A stretch of 29,249 nucleotides of DNA from CAYOLL01 sp964404765 [NCBI: uncultured Gemmatimonadota bacterium]. Lineage in GTDB: Bacteria > 4572-55. The stretch covers positions 1 to 29,249 of the forward strand of contig CAYOLL010000069.1 of the NCBI GenBank assembly GCA_964404765.1, given 5' to 3'. The notes under the pieces are model-generated. The model saw only the letters and a program-made list of their open reading frames with translations. It was not told the origin of the DNA and made no database searches. Positions 12,734-21,697 of the stretch are shown piece by piece (position 1 is the stretch's first letter; each line of letters begins with the position of its first letter). The translations under genes and the position numbers were made by a program.

Positions 12734-15724
12734 TCAGCGAATTAGCACCAAACTTCCGACATGACTCGCGCCTTGATTCGGACGGATTTGGTAGAAATAG
12801 ATACCGCCCTCCAGCTTTTGTCCGTTGTTATCAGTGCCGTCCCAAACCAGCGGACGAATATAGCTGTCCAGTTTTCGCACCAAATAGCCGCGATCATCAA
12901 ATATTTCGATGGTCAGCTCTTCCGTAGTCCGAAGATTTGCGCCAAAGTCAAAGTAGACCAAATCGTTATAACCGTCATAGTTAGGCGTAAAAGGATTTGG
13001 CCGAACCGTCAGATTGCTAAAAATATTAAGGGCGCTGAGAACATTTCCCTGGGTCAGAAACAGGCCGAAATCCGGACGCTGGAAGCGAATAGAATCCGGC
13101 GCGCTGTTGGAAGCCGGGGGTGCTGACGGCAAAAACAGGAGATTGCTCACCAGTATTTCATGGGCGGCCGGCTCCGCCTGTCCACCTAAAAATACCCAAT
13201 TTACGCCATCCCAATAGAATATCCGGATATCATCTTCTTGCGAAGGATCAATCCCAGCGTTAACTAAATCGGCGGGATCGTAATGGATACGAAGCCGGGC
13301 GGCATACCCGGAATTGAAGCGCAGGTTTCGAATTACGGCGTTATCCCGATAGCGTTGAATTATAAATTTCATGCTGCTGAGCAGGGTTGACTCAATGCGC
13401 GGATGGTTGCCGTCCGACGGGATCATGTCCGGATGCAGCACAGCGCCATTTACGGTCAGCGGATATGACATCAGTGGCCTGACGGTCAATGTTTCCGAAA
13501 CCGCTCCGGCCGGGATGAATAAATAGCTGTCATTGTCACTCAGCCCGTCCGCTTTGGCTTTGGGGATAAAAAGAAGATTGTCGCGATCGGGATAAATCAA
13601 ATGGCGCATATCTAATATGATGGAATCGCTGACAACCCGGGCGGTATGGAGCGGCCGAAGCGGATTGTCAAAAGGCGCTAATTTGTCGTAGAACTCGGCA
13701 AAAACATGCTTAACGCCATCGCCGGGTGGTAGTTGCACAATCAGCTCCAACGCTGTTTCGCAGGCGGGTCCGGTATGGACACAGGCGGTATCCAGACTGG
13801 CGGCATAGTCATTATGTCCGGCAATTCCCCACACGCGCACCCGCCAGCCGATGCTGTCCACGGCGCTTAAATAGAGTTTAACGTCATTTTCGTAACTTAC
13901 GATCGCGTTGCTGGTAGCGGTAGCCAGATTGCCGATGGTTAAGTCTACCTGAACCGGTGGCGTATTATCGATCCGAAAGTGCAAGTCCTGCTTGGACCAG
14001 GGGCTCCACTTGGGAATAATATCGTTCAGCAGCGAATCATAAACGATGCCGTCGGCAACACGCACCCGCACGAAATAGATACCGTCTGGAAGACTTTGCC
14101 AGAGCGGATCGGTTGCAAAAATTTCCGGACTTAACATCAGCGTATAACGTGTGTCGGACGCCGCCAGACCGATTGTGTCGATGGAGACGATATTAAACAG
14201 CGGCATGGAAAAATCCGGATTATCGGCGACCTGGATATGTAAACCGCGCATGGGATCGTTTTCCAGATCGCTATAATCCCAACTAAGGCTTTCAAACGCT
14301 TTTTCGATGTCCGATATGTAGGGCGCATTGAGTGGCGCTTTTGGTTCAATCTGCAACGGCGGATTGGGGCTGTCATTAAAGTTTAGATTGCCGTAATGCA
14401 GGCAAAGATTACCGGCAGGCGTTTGACCCACCCAGGCAATATCCAATTCATTACGGGCATCGCGGCGGGTCACGACATTCCAGGCCGGATCCATAATATT
14501 TTCGATAATCGGCCACTCCGGCAGCCAGCCAAGGCCAAAGCGACGTTGGGCATAGAGAAGATGCAAGCCCGGCGCCAAATCCGGATAGTCCGGATCGCCG
14601 CCTTTATAATAGGCGCCCCAGATGATGTGCAGGTCGTTTCGATTGGAAATGGCAATGGCATTTTCACCGAGCAAGGCAAATTGGTGGTTTATAAACAAGG
14701 CTTCGGGCGCAAAGGCCCATTTCCCATCCGGCTGAAACATGCGATAATATAAACCGCTGGTCTGGGCTGCCGGCAAAATTTCGTTCCAGATAATATGAAC
14801 AGCGTCGTTAAAATCCACCGCCAACGCCGGATACAACGATGCGGCGGATGATTCCGACACATTGTAGGTGTGGCTATCCCAAACGGTTCGTCCATTCTGC
14901 TCCTGACCAAAGCGCAGCATAGTCTCAAAATTATCGGCGCGATTATCCATCCACGTTACATAAATTCTGTTGCGGGAATCCTTTGCAATTTTTGGCGTAA
15001 GGGATAGGGCGTAGTTTTCGCTGAGTGGCACGGTAGCCGGCTCTGCGACGGGTTCGGGCGCGCCGCCGGTATCAATCCGGTATTCCGTCCGCAGGTAGAC
15101 GATCTGCACAGCATTGGTATCATGGATCGGCGTACCATAACAAACGTGCAAAATGTGACTTTTTTCCACGGGTTGCAGGACAAAATTCGCATCAATGGCA
15201 TATATGCCATCGGGCAGCAATTGCGCGTAGTCCGCCGGCCAGCGCCACGTTTTGCGCGCCGGGTCAAATACCGCGGCTTTGTAACCGATAGTTGAGCCGT
15301 CCAGCGCCGGATGTATCCAGATCATGTGCAAGTTATCATGGGCGTCAATTTCCAGCGACGGATTGGGCGGAAGCACACGACAGCCCGCCATGTCAATCAT
15401 AACGACGACGGATGGCGGCGTTTCAATGCCGCTCGGACTAAAACGCTGATAATAAATCACACCCAGCGTGTCGGCCGCACGCGCTTCGATAGCGACGTAT
15501 ACCAGGTGCAGATTGCCGAAGCTGTCGCGCGCCAGCGGGCGCCCGGTTCCCAGCGGCGAATACAGGCTGCTGTCGCCAAGACAGTCCGGCCAGACTATTT
15601 CGAGCCGGTCTACAACCGGCATTGTATAGGTTAGGTTTGCCGCCATAGCCATATTCGGAAAACAGCACAGCGCCATCAGCAAACACATGGTTTTTTTATT
15701 GAAATCGCAGATTTTATCAATCAC
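12734..15724 (-). CDS. Large secreted modular protein with CHU_C/FlgD-like C-terminal domain
   Basis: A 996-aa exported protein. After a long signal peptide (hydrophobic MCLLMALCCFPNMAMA core) residues about 30-450 hold repeated blades with motifs such as NLHMIWIHP, RIYVTWMDN, AVHIIWNE, DLHIIWGAYY and ELDIAWVGQ, giving a sialidase-like beta-propeller without recognisable sialidase catalytic residues. Residues about 460-590 are Fn3-like with a DGIYFVRVRV strand, then an Ig-like part, then a region around DSYLFIPAGAVSETLTV that resembles ZU5-type domains. The C-terminal 90 residues (NPFTPNYDGYNDLVYFDF to GGIYFYQI) are CHU_C/FlgD-like, often used in FCB bacteria for type IX secretion. The start is a GTG with AAGG 7 nt upstream. 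It is probably surface-exposed or released; the ligand is unknown. Confidence 0.8.
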   Translation of the reverse strand: MIDKICDFNKKTMCLLMALCCFPNMAMAANLTYTMPVVDRLEIVWPDCLGDSSLYSPLGTGRPLARDSFGNLHLVYVAIEARAADTLGVIYYQRFSPSGIETPPSVVVMIDMAGCRVLPPNPSLEIDAHDNLHMIWIHPALDGSTIGYKAAVFDPARKTWRWPADYAQLLPDGIYAIDANFVLQPVEKSHILHVCYGTPIHDTNAVQIVYLRTEYRIDTGGAPEPVAEPATVPLSENYALSLTPKIAKDSRNRIYVTWMDNRADNFETMLRFGQEQNGRTVWDSHTYNVSESSAASLYPALAVDFNDAVHIIWNEILPAAQTSGLYYRMFQPDGKWAFAPEALFINHQFALLGENAIAISNRNDLHIIWGAYYKGGDPDYPDLAPGLHLLYAQRRFGLGWLPEWPIIENIMDPAWNVVTRRDARNELDIAWVGQTPAGNLCLHYGNLNFNDSPNPPLQIEPKAPLNAPYISDIEKAFESLSWDYSDLENDPMRGLHIQVADNPDFSMPLFNIVSIDTIGLAASDTRYTLMLSPEIFATDPLWQSLPDGIYFVRVRVADGIVYDSLLNDIIPKWSPWSKQDLHFRIDNTPPVQVDLTIGNLATATSNAIVSYENDVKLYLSAVDSIGWRVRVWGIAGHNDYAASLDTACVHTGPACETALELIVQLPPGDGVKHVFAEFYDKLAPFDNPLRPLHTARVVSDSIILDMRHLIYPDRDNLLFIPKAKADGLSDNDSYLFIPAGAVSETLTVRPLMSYPLTVNGAVLHPDMIPSDGNHPRIESTLLSSMKFIIQRYRDNAVIRNLRFNSGYAARLRIHYDPADLVNAGIDPSQEDDIRIFYWDGVNWVFLGGQAEPAAHEILVSNLLFLPSAPPASNSAPDSIRFQRPDFGLFLTQGNVLSALNIFSNLTVRPNPFTPNYDGYNDLVYFDFGANLRTTEELTIEIFDDRGYLVRKLDSYIRPLVWDGTDNNGQKLEGGIYFYQIRPNQGASHVGSLVLIR

Positions 15725-15803
15725 GTCAGAACCTTCAAATCATAGAGAAGAATGGCGACACGATCCTGTTGCGCTAAAAAATTACCCAAACATTTGCGAA
15801 TGT

Positions 15804-15866
15804 TGTAGCTCAGATTAGTAATCTGAGTATACATGGAAAAAGCACAGAATGCTATTCTGTGCTACA
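15804..15866. repeat. Paired-hairpin element, TGTAGC...GCTACA
   Basis: Outer inverted hexamers TGTAGC (15804-15809) and GCTACA (15861-15866) enclose two separate hairpins: CTCAGATTA / TAATCTGAG (15809-15827) and AGCACAGAAT / ATTCTGTGCT (15841-15863). The layout of outer inverted ends and two inner palindromes is shared with the element at 18780-18835, though the sequences differ. Confidence 0.75.
15836..15863 (-). terminator. Intrinsic terminator, minus strand
   Basis: On the minus strand the 10-bp stem AGCACAGAAT / ATTCTGTGCT with loop AGC is followed directly by five T. It lies 20 nt after the stop codon of the glycerophosphotransferase-like gene and would end the pgeF-containing transcript. 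It coincides with one hairpin of the paired element. Confidence 0.65.
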
Positions 15867-15882
15867 GTTGCGGTCTACCACG

Positions 15883-16923
15883 TTATGCTTTTTCGGCGGA
15901 TAGAATTGCTGCGGCCGCTCTTCTTCCGGCCTGACCGTCTAAAACATCAAACATAATTTGATTCCACTTGTGACGGGCAGGGGCTTGCCTGGCTGGAAAT
16001 TGCAGCACGTCGTCAATAACCGTTTTCAGATCGTCAAACGTGTCAATTTGATATGATATTTCTGTCAACATTTGGGCAATTAAGTCTGATTGACGTTTGG
16101 CCTGGCCAACACGAAAAGTGATGAGCGGCTTATCTAAGGCACAGAACTCGGCAATAATCGAGCTCGTATCGGAAACCATGACATCCGCTAACATCAAATA
16201 GGGCAGGGTGTTTTTGTCATCCAGAAATGTAATTCCGGCTGTTTGGCGCAATTTGTTGACAAAGCAGGCCGACGTCCAATTGTGAACCGTTACCAGAATG
16301 TGATACAAACCCACCAGTTCTCCGATACGATCCGCCCAGCGTACGACGGCCGACATGCCCGATCCATCCCAGGTTGCGCTGAATAAAACGACCGGTTTAT
16401 TCTCCGTAAAGCCTAATTTTTGGCGCAGCGCTGCTAAATCCGCCGCTGTGATCGATCCGTCAAAAGCCGGGTCCAGCTTGGGAAATCCCACAGCAGTCAT
16501 TGTTTTGATGCCGGTCTGTTCCGCCAATTTAACTTCGGCGGAGGATGTCGCCAAAAATAGATCGAAAGCATTGTAACTTTCGGCTCTGATAAAATTTTTA
16601 AAGCAAAAAGCGCCGTGTCGAAGACCGATTTTGCGGATCGGTGCTTCCGGGAACAAATGTAAAGCGTGGCGGGCCATGATAAGGGTTTTGGGAAACTGGG
16701 GATACAGGCGGGATTCAACGCCGTGCGCGGCCAATTCTGCCTGAATAGCGCGATTTTTGGCAATAATCAGAACATTGGGCAGATAGCTTCGGACGGGCTC
16801 GAAAATGACATAATCCAGATATTCAGCACAGTAAAAGGCCAGTTCCGGGTTACGGTTAAGCCAATACAGGCAGCGCCAAATCAGGCGGTACGGCAGCCAG
16901 AGCAGATAGTAAGAAAGAACCAT
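15883..16923 (-). CDS. CDP-glycerol glycerophosphotransferase-like (TagB/TagF-type) protein
   Basis: A 346-aa protein with a GT-B-like arrangement related to polyol-phosphate transferases that use CDP-activated substrates. The C-terminal signature is clear: PYLMLADVMVSDTSSIIAEF followed by CALDKPLITF. Earlier landmarks are RHGAFCFKNF, TSSAEVKLAEQTGI, VGFPKLD and VVLFSATWDGSG, which recall the Glyphos_transf family order. The N-terminus (SYYLLWLPYRLIWRCLYWL) is hydrophobic and may bind the inner membrane. It starts 4 nt after the pgeF stop, so the two are co-transcribed. In a Gram-negative cell the product would more likely be a surface polysaccharide or glycolipid than teichoic acid, which is inference. 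The acceptor is unknown. Confidence 0.8.
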   Translation of the reverse strand: MVLSYYLLWLPYRLIWRCLYWLNRNPELAFYCAEYLDYVIFEPVRSYLPNVLIIAKNRAIQAELAAHGVESRLYPQFPKTLIMARHALHLFPEAPIRKIGLRHGAFCFKNFIRAESYNAFDLFLATSSAEVKLAEQTGIKTMTAVGFPKLDPAFDGSITAADLAALRQKLGFTENKPVVLFSATWDGSGMSAVVRWADRIGELVGLYHILVTVHNWTSACFVNKLRQTAGITFLDDKNTLPYLMLADVMVSDTSSIIAEFCALDKPLITFRVGQAKRQSDLIAQMLTEISYQIDTFDDLKTVIDDVLQFPARQAPARHKWNQIMFDVLDGQAGRRAAAAILSAEKA

Positions 16924-16927
16924 GTAA

Positions 16928-17710
16928 CTATGCCTTTAGGCCGACTACGGCCCACATCCGGCCGGTCCGGCCGCCGCTGCCCCGGTGAGAAAAATACAAA
17001 TCCGGCTGACACATGGTGCAGGCATGTTCCAGATAGATGTGCCCGGAGTACAAGCCCTGATTGATGAGTTGAAAATGGGCAATAGACCACATATTCAGAA
17101 AGTATTTAGCGCCTTTTTGCTCAAAAAAGATACACTCATAGCCGAGCAGCGCTTCAAATTGATCAATGACATCCCGCTGTACTTCATAGTGGCACGGCCC
17201 TAACGATGGCCCAACCACGGCCAGAATATTTCCCGGTTCGCAGCCGTAAGTATTGACCATCTTGATCACGGCTTTGGCTACAATCGACTGATGCAAACCG
17301 CGCCAGCCGGCATGAATGACGCCGATAACTTTTTTTTGCGGATCCGCCAGAAACAGGGGTATGCAGTCCGCCACACCAATAACGGCAAATAGGCCGGGTT
17401 GATCCAAAAAATGACCGTCGCCGGGCTGACCGGAATTTTCAACGCAGGTTTGATCATAAATAATATCACTGTGAATTTGGGACAGGGCGATGAACCGGTC
17501 AGGTGTGCAATCCAGATAATTGGCCAGTCGCCAGCGATTTTCGTCCACAAAAGTTGTTTCGTCGCCGACTTTGTAGGACATATTCAGGGAGTCGTACGGT
17601 GGCAGGCTAATGCCGCCCTGCCGAGTCGTCATCAGGGCGATAAACGGGCCGGCAGCCTCCATCGGGGCGATGTGGCGAAAGCTGTTTGGGGAAAAGGAAG
17701 ATGTGGACAT
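16928..17710 (-). CDS. pgeF: Peptidoglycan editing factor PgeF (YfiH, multicopper-oxidase-like)
   Basis: A 260-aa protein with all family hallmarks: MTTRQGGISLPPYDSLNMS near the start, SQIHSD, GVADCIPLFLAD, IHAGWRGLHQSI (metal His), VVGPSLGPCHYEV with the conserved Cys-His, and HACTMCQPDLYFSHRGSGGR with WAVVGL at the end. PgeF removes wrongly incorporated L-Ser from peptidoglycan precursors; homologues were earlier called polyphenol oxidase or laccase. It is cytoplasmic. The ribosome-binding site is weak (AAAGG about 12 nt before the ATG), but no internal start fits better. It lies 67 nt after the nitroreductase gene and 4 nt before the glycerophosphotransferase-like gene, an envelope-related setting. 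Confidence 0.93.
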   Translation of the reverse strand: MSTSSFSPNSFRHIAPMEAAGPFIALMTTRQGGISLPPYDSLNMSYKVGDETTFVDENRWRLANYLDCTPDRFIALSQIHSDIIYDQTCVENSGQPGDGHFLDQPGLFAVIGVADCIPLFLADPQKKVIGVIHAGWRGLHQSIVAKAVIKMVNTYGCEPGNILAVVGPSLGPCHYEVQRDVIDQFEALLGYECIFFEQKGAKYFLNMWSIAHFQLINQGLYSGHIYLEHACTMCQPDLYFSHRGSGGRTGRMWAVVGLKA

Positions 17711-17777
17711 TCGGTTATAAACCTTTCGCTGTCTATATAACTTGACGGCGAATTTGAAGTTGAGGCTGTCAAGCTGC

Positions 17778-18746
17778 TCACTTAAATTGCGTAAAAGCCT
17801 GGGCGCAAGCCAGGCAGATTTTTTCCATGCTTTCCGCCAGAAAAAAATGGGAGGTCATCGGCTGCTGACAGCGGGCGCAGGCGGATTCGACAAACAATAT
17901 AAAATCGTCACAATCCGTCCAGTAGCTGCAAAAAAGCCGGGGCGGTTTTTTGTTCTTGTTCGGGTCGCTTTGGCTGTGTGTTTGCCACTCATGAAAATGC
18001 TTTTCGCAGAGCAGCAGCTTTTTTTCGCTGTCGTAATAGTAGCTATCGGTCAAAAAAGCGCTGCAAACGGAACAGCACGGCACGGCGTGAAACTCAAACC
18101 GGTGACAGGCGGAAGCTTTAGCGCACTCCCCTTGCATTTTGCGCTTCCAGCCTTCGCGGTAGATAAAGGCGGACAGCGGCATTTCTTGGCGCACGTCGCG
18201 TCGCTCCGGCTTGCCGATGGTCAAAATACCGACCACACGGTAACCGTCCGGCAGTTCCAGATGACCCTGCAAAGCGGAGTCCAGACCTTTAATCGATAAA
18301 TCCATATTGACCTGGCTGTAGCCGAAGCCTTCGTTCAGAATGGCCAGCTTCATGCTTTGCAGGATGGCGCCCACATCTTTAAACAGGGTCATTTTAACGC
18401 CGTCTTCCACGAAGGCCGGGCCGGAAAAAAGCGGCGCAACTTTGGATTCATTCGCGCATAACACCAGCGTGACGTTGGCATTTTGCGCAAATTGGCGCGG
18501 CTCCTCCGCATTTAAACCGATAGTGGCCAGCATCGGATTAGATTTGAGCAGGATGCCCATAATCCGGCTGAAATTCCGCCAGAATTCGGCGTGGCGTTCG
18601 CGCAAGACAATGCATTTCCAGGGCTGCAGATTAAAGCCTGTGCCTGTCCACCAGCCAGCCTGGACAATCCGCTGAATCTGCTCGTCCGTGACTTCAGCCG
18701 TCCCGCCGGCCTGCATTTTAACTTGGCTTAACTCGCTAAAATCCAT
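17778..18746 (-). CDS. Nitroreductase-family protein with two C-terminal zinc-type sites
   Basis: A 322-aa protein. Residues about 10-195 are an FMN nitroreductase-like fold (WWTGTGFNLQPWKCIVL, the N-x-QPW FMN contact, and YRVVGILTIGKPE). The usual N-terminal Arg-Arg-Ser-x-Arg FMN motif is not present (SQVKMQAGGTAEV instead). Beyond about residue 215 is a Cys-rich tail with two sites of the form CxxC-(17-18)-CxxC/H: Cys225, Cys228, Cys247 and His250, then Cys290, Cys293, Cys311 and Cys314; Cys273 and Cys279 lie between. These look like zinc-ribbon or treble-clef sites. I start at 18746 because AGGGG lies 6 nt upstream; a longer frame from 18803 would run into a repeat. The substrate is unknown, and the FMN enzyme could be altered or inactive. 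Confidence 0.8.
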   Translation of the reverse strand: MDFSELSQVKMQAGGTAEVTDEQIQRIVQAGWWTGTGFNLQPWKCIVLRERHAEFWRNFSRIMGILLKSNPMLATIGLNAEEPRQFAQNANVTLVLCANESKVAPLFSGPAFVEDGVKMTLFKDVGAILQSMKLAILNEGFGYSQVNMDLSIKGLDSALQGHLELPDGYRVVGILTIGKPERRDVRQEMPLSAFIYREGWKRKMQGECAKASACHRFEFHAVPCCSVCSAFLTDSYYYDSEKKLLLCEKHFHEWQTHSQSDPNKNKKPPRLFCSYWTDCDDFILFVESACARCQQPMTSHFFLAESMEKICLACAQAFTQFK

Positions 18747-18779
18747 AACCATCCCCTTATTTTGTAATATGATTCCAAT

Positions 18780-18835
18780 GGAATAGCAAACTGAAGTTTG
18801 CAAGCGCTTACGGGCAACCTGAAGTTTGCTATTCC
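18780..18835. repeat. Paired palindrome element, GGAATAGCAAACT ends
   Basis: 13-bp inverted ends GGAATAGCAAACT (18780-18792) and AGTTTGCTATTCC (18823-18835) enclose two direct copies of a 16-nt unit, GCAAACTGAAGTTTGC (18786-18801) and GCAACCTGAAGTTTGC (18814-18829), which differ at one base. The first copy is itself a near palindrome. The element fills the gap between the PAS kinase stop and the nitroreductase start. Confidence 0.8.
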
Positions 18836-18839
18836 GTTA

Positions 18840-21560
18840 TTATTGATACACGGGCAGCACGATGGAAAATTGACTGCCATCGCCAGGCTCGCTGTGCACC
18901 GTAACAAATCCGCCGTGGGCTTCCACATAGCGCTTGACTAAGGCCAAACCGTAGCCCATGCCGTCTGAAACGTCAGTCCGGCTGGCGCGGAGCTGGTAAA
19001 ATTGTTTGAAGATTTTCTCATGTTCGACTTTAGGAATGCCGACCCCGCTGTCCCGGACCCGAATTAGAACATAAGTTTGATCATTTTTTGGGATCTGCAA
19101 GAGTTCAACTTCCGGCATGTCCGCAGTTAAACGCATGGCTTTAACGCTAAATGCCAGACGATTTGGGCGCGAAAATTTTATGGCATTGGTCAATAAATTT
19201 TCAATGACTTGTTGAATACGTATCGGATCTATTTTAAGACTGAAAGATTGAAGCGCGGGTTCAATCTCGGTCGAAAATTCGTAGGCGGCGTCTTGATAAC
19301 GCTCATAGATAGTGCGTTTAATCAATACTTCATTATTAATGGCCATATTTTGCAGATAGTCGTAGGCGTTAATCTGGCTAAACAGATAGTGTTCCTGCCC
19401 AATTTCCATCCGGGCCATGGCCAACAATTCGTTGACTAATTTCTCTTCCCGTTTGACATTTTCAATAATTTTTTCAATGAACAAGTGTGTTTTTTCTGCC
19501 GGCAGATTTGGCATCGCTAACATTTCGGCATAGCCGTAAATTGGCGTCAGCGGCGTTCGCAGCTCGTGGGTGATGGCGTTTAAGAAGTTTGCCTTGGCCA
19601 GCTCCAGACGGCGCGTTTCGGTCATATCGCGGAGGACAATCACCACGCCGATGACTTCGCTGTTTCGGTCATAAATAGGGGACCAGCTTTTGGTGATTAA
19701 GCGTTGGAGGCCGCTTTTAGTAACAAGAATGCGATGATGGGTTTGGGCGGATAAAAGCACGGTATCGTTTTTTAAAAATTTGGGGATGTTTTCATCAATC
19801 GGCTGGCGGGTCTGCTCATCCAGAGTACAAAAAACGCGGGCCAGCGCGCGCCCCTCGGCATCGGCCTGGCTCCAACCGGTCAGGGATTCCGCGGCTTTGT
19901 TTAGTGAAACAATGGAGCCATCGGTGTTTGTCGTGATGACGCCGTCAGAAATGGCCAGCAGCGCCACGCGCAGCCATTCTTCCGAAGCGCGCAGACCCTC
20001 TTCCATCCGGCGACGGGCGGATATATCCTCACATGTCGTAACGGTCCCAAGCGGGGCGCCGGAGGCATCCAGCACAACATCCGAGTTGAGATAGACCGAA
20101 AAGCTGCTGCCGTCACGACGGACATTCCAACTTTCGCGGCTGCGGTGGACCTCTTTTTTCTGAGAAGCCGCATCCTTTTTTTGACGTTGATCCGGCGAAA
20201 AGATGCTGATGTTTTGTCCGATCAACTCCTCAACCCGATAGCCGTGCATACGCGCCTCAGCCGGATTGGTGTAAATGATTTGGCCGTTTACATCGGTAAT
20301 GGTCACACCGAGTTGCATGGTTTCTACGGCTTTTTTAAGTTGCAGCAGCGACTCCTCGTCTTTTTTACGCTCGCTGATATCGCGATCCAGCGCGATCAAA
20401 CCAAAGCGCTTACCTGTGGCATCGTATGTCACCGAAATGGTTGCATCGGACCAAAAAGTCGTTCCGTCTTTGCGTTTTTGGCGATATTGGCCTTCCCAAA
20501 AACCGTTTAGGGAAGCAAGCTGCAAGCGCGTGACCTGGTTAGATTTCTCAGCCGCTTCGACAACGTGGGAAATATGTTTGCCAACCATTTCCGCCGCGAG
20601 AAAGCCATACAGGATTTCTGCGCCGCGCCCCCAATAAGTGACCCGCCCGTCAAAATCCAATGCAATTACCGATTCACGGACACTATCCAGCAGCAGCGCC
20701 TGAAAGCGTAGCTGTTCTTCGATCAGACGCTTTTCCGTTACATCCCGCGCCAGCCCTTGCGTGCCGATAAAAGTATCTGCGCTCGGCTCCACCGACGTAT
20801 ATAATCCTTCGGCTTCGACGCTGAAGACGGGTGTTGTTTCTGTCGGTTTCTCCCGTCCGCCGACCAGCAGGGTTGCCCGAGCAGCGCCCAACAGACGCAC
20901 ATCAAAAAACAGGGTGCGTCGCCCGCCGGTGCGCCGCTCATTGATGTGAAACCGCGCCCGCTCACAATCTTCAGGATGGATGTAGTCAAAAACATTGCGC
21001 CCGATCATCTCTTCCGGCTGATAGCCATAACGGGTGACGACGTGATTGATATAGGTAATTTTTCCAGTCGCATCCAGGCGGAAAATAATATCCGGGATTG
21101 ATTCGACAATCGAGCGAAGCTGCTGCTCGGTTTCGGCAGGATGAGGTGACGGAACGGCCTGACTTAAACGCCGCAGGCGGGCATTTTCCAGAGCGCTATG
21201 AATTGCCAGCTCCAGCAGTCGCGGATGAGCCAATGGCAAAGCCACATAATCCGTTACGTCGGAGGCGCGCATGGTTTGCAGCAAAAGCTCTACATCGTCC
21301 GATTCGACCAACCAGACGATGGCCGATTGCTTGCACTTTTCTTGCAGCGCTGTGCGGCATCTCGTGTCTTCTACGTCCAGCAGGCGCAATTCAAACAGAA
21401 TAATGTCGGATTTCAATTTTTCGCAGATTTCCAGACCGAAGTTGCCGGTCTCGGCTTCGTGAATTACATAGCTGCTTGACTTCAAGCGGGACACGATTTG
21501 CCGGCGTGTCTCTTCGTCACGATGAACAAGAATTAGGATTTTATTTTGTGAAGCTCGCAT
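18840..21560 (-). CDS. PAS histidine kinase with degenerate N-terminal receiver (Glu at the acceptor site)
   Basis: About 906 aa, cytoplasmic, no membrane segment. A receiver-like domain (1-120) carries Glu57 instead of the phospho-acceptor Asp (DIILFELRLL), and the usual Lys is Leu (YVALPLAH), so it should behave as a fixed, non-phosphorylated module. Four PAS domains follow (about 145-285 with an insertion, 290-415, 420-540, 545-655), with ARDVTEKR, DRDISERK and EDISARR linkers. HisKA has His665 in NAITHELRTPLTPIYGYAEM; HATPase has IENLLTNAIKF, VRDSGVGIP and GMGYGLALVKRYVEAHGG. There is no C-terminal receiver. I use the ATG at 21560, where the receiver begins about 10 residues later; a GTG at 21617 lacks support. 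It is downstream of the GT9 gene. The partner regulator is not in the window. Confidence 0.88.
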   Translation of the reverse strand: MRASQNKILILVHRDEETRRQIVSRLKSSSYVIHEAETGNFGLEICEKLKSDIILFELRLLDVEDTRCRTALQEKCKQSAIVWLVESDDVELLLQTMRASDVTDYVALPLAHPRLLELAIHSALENARLRRLSQAVPSPHPAETEQQLRSIVESIPDIIFRLDATGKITYINHVVTRYGYQPEEMIGRNVFDYIHPEDCERARFHINERRTGGRRTLFFDVRLLGAARATLLVGGREKPTETTPVFSVEAEGLYTSVEPSADTFIGTQGLARDVTEKRLIEEQLRFQALLLDSVRESVIALDFDGRVTYWGRGAEILYGFLAAEMVGKHISHVVEAAEKSNQVTRLQLASLNGFWEGQYRQKRKDGTTFWSDATISVTYDATGKRFGLIALDRDISERKKDEESLLQLKKAVETMQLGVTITDVNGQIIYTNPAEARMHGYRVEELIGQNISIFSPDQRQKKDAASQKKEVHRSRESWNVRRDGSSFSVYLNSDVVLDASGAPLGTVTTCEDISARRRMEEGLRASEEWLRVALLAISDGVITTNTDGSIVSLNKAAESLTGWSQADAEGRALARVFCTLDEQTRQPIDENIPKFLKNDTVLLSAQTHHRILVTKSGLQRLITKSWSPIYDRNSEVIGVVIVLRDMTETRRLELAKANFLNAITHELRTPLTPIYGYAEMLAMPNLPAEKTHLFIEKIIENVKREEKLVNELLAMARMEIGQEHYLFSQINAYDYLQNMAINNEVLIKRTIYERYQDAAYEFSTEIEPALQSFSLKIDPIRIQQVIENLLTNAIKFSRPNRLAFSVKAMRLTADMPEVELLQIPKNDQTYVLIRVRDSGVGIPKVEHEKIFKQFYQLRASRTDVSDGMGYGLALVKRYVEAHGGFVTVHSEPGDGSQFSIVLPVYQ

Positions 21561-21697
21561 GAGGTCCCCGGCTGGCAGCCGCGTTTTGATCCGAATATAA
21601 CTTGCGCAGTGAGTCACCGTTTAAGATTTACAACCCACGGCTCAGCTTTCAAAATGCTAAAAGGATTGAAACTAAGCAAGGGCAAAAGTACACCGGC

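Noticed and set aside
15804-15830. tRNA-like string GTAGCTCAGATTAGTAATCTGAG
   Set aside because: It resembles a D-arm by chance; there is no acceptor stem, anticodon arm or T-arm around it.
17742-18299. 185-codon plus-strand frame opposite the nitroreductase gene
   Set aside because: Composition is that of a reverse frame; the minus strand carries conserved FMN and Cys motifs.
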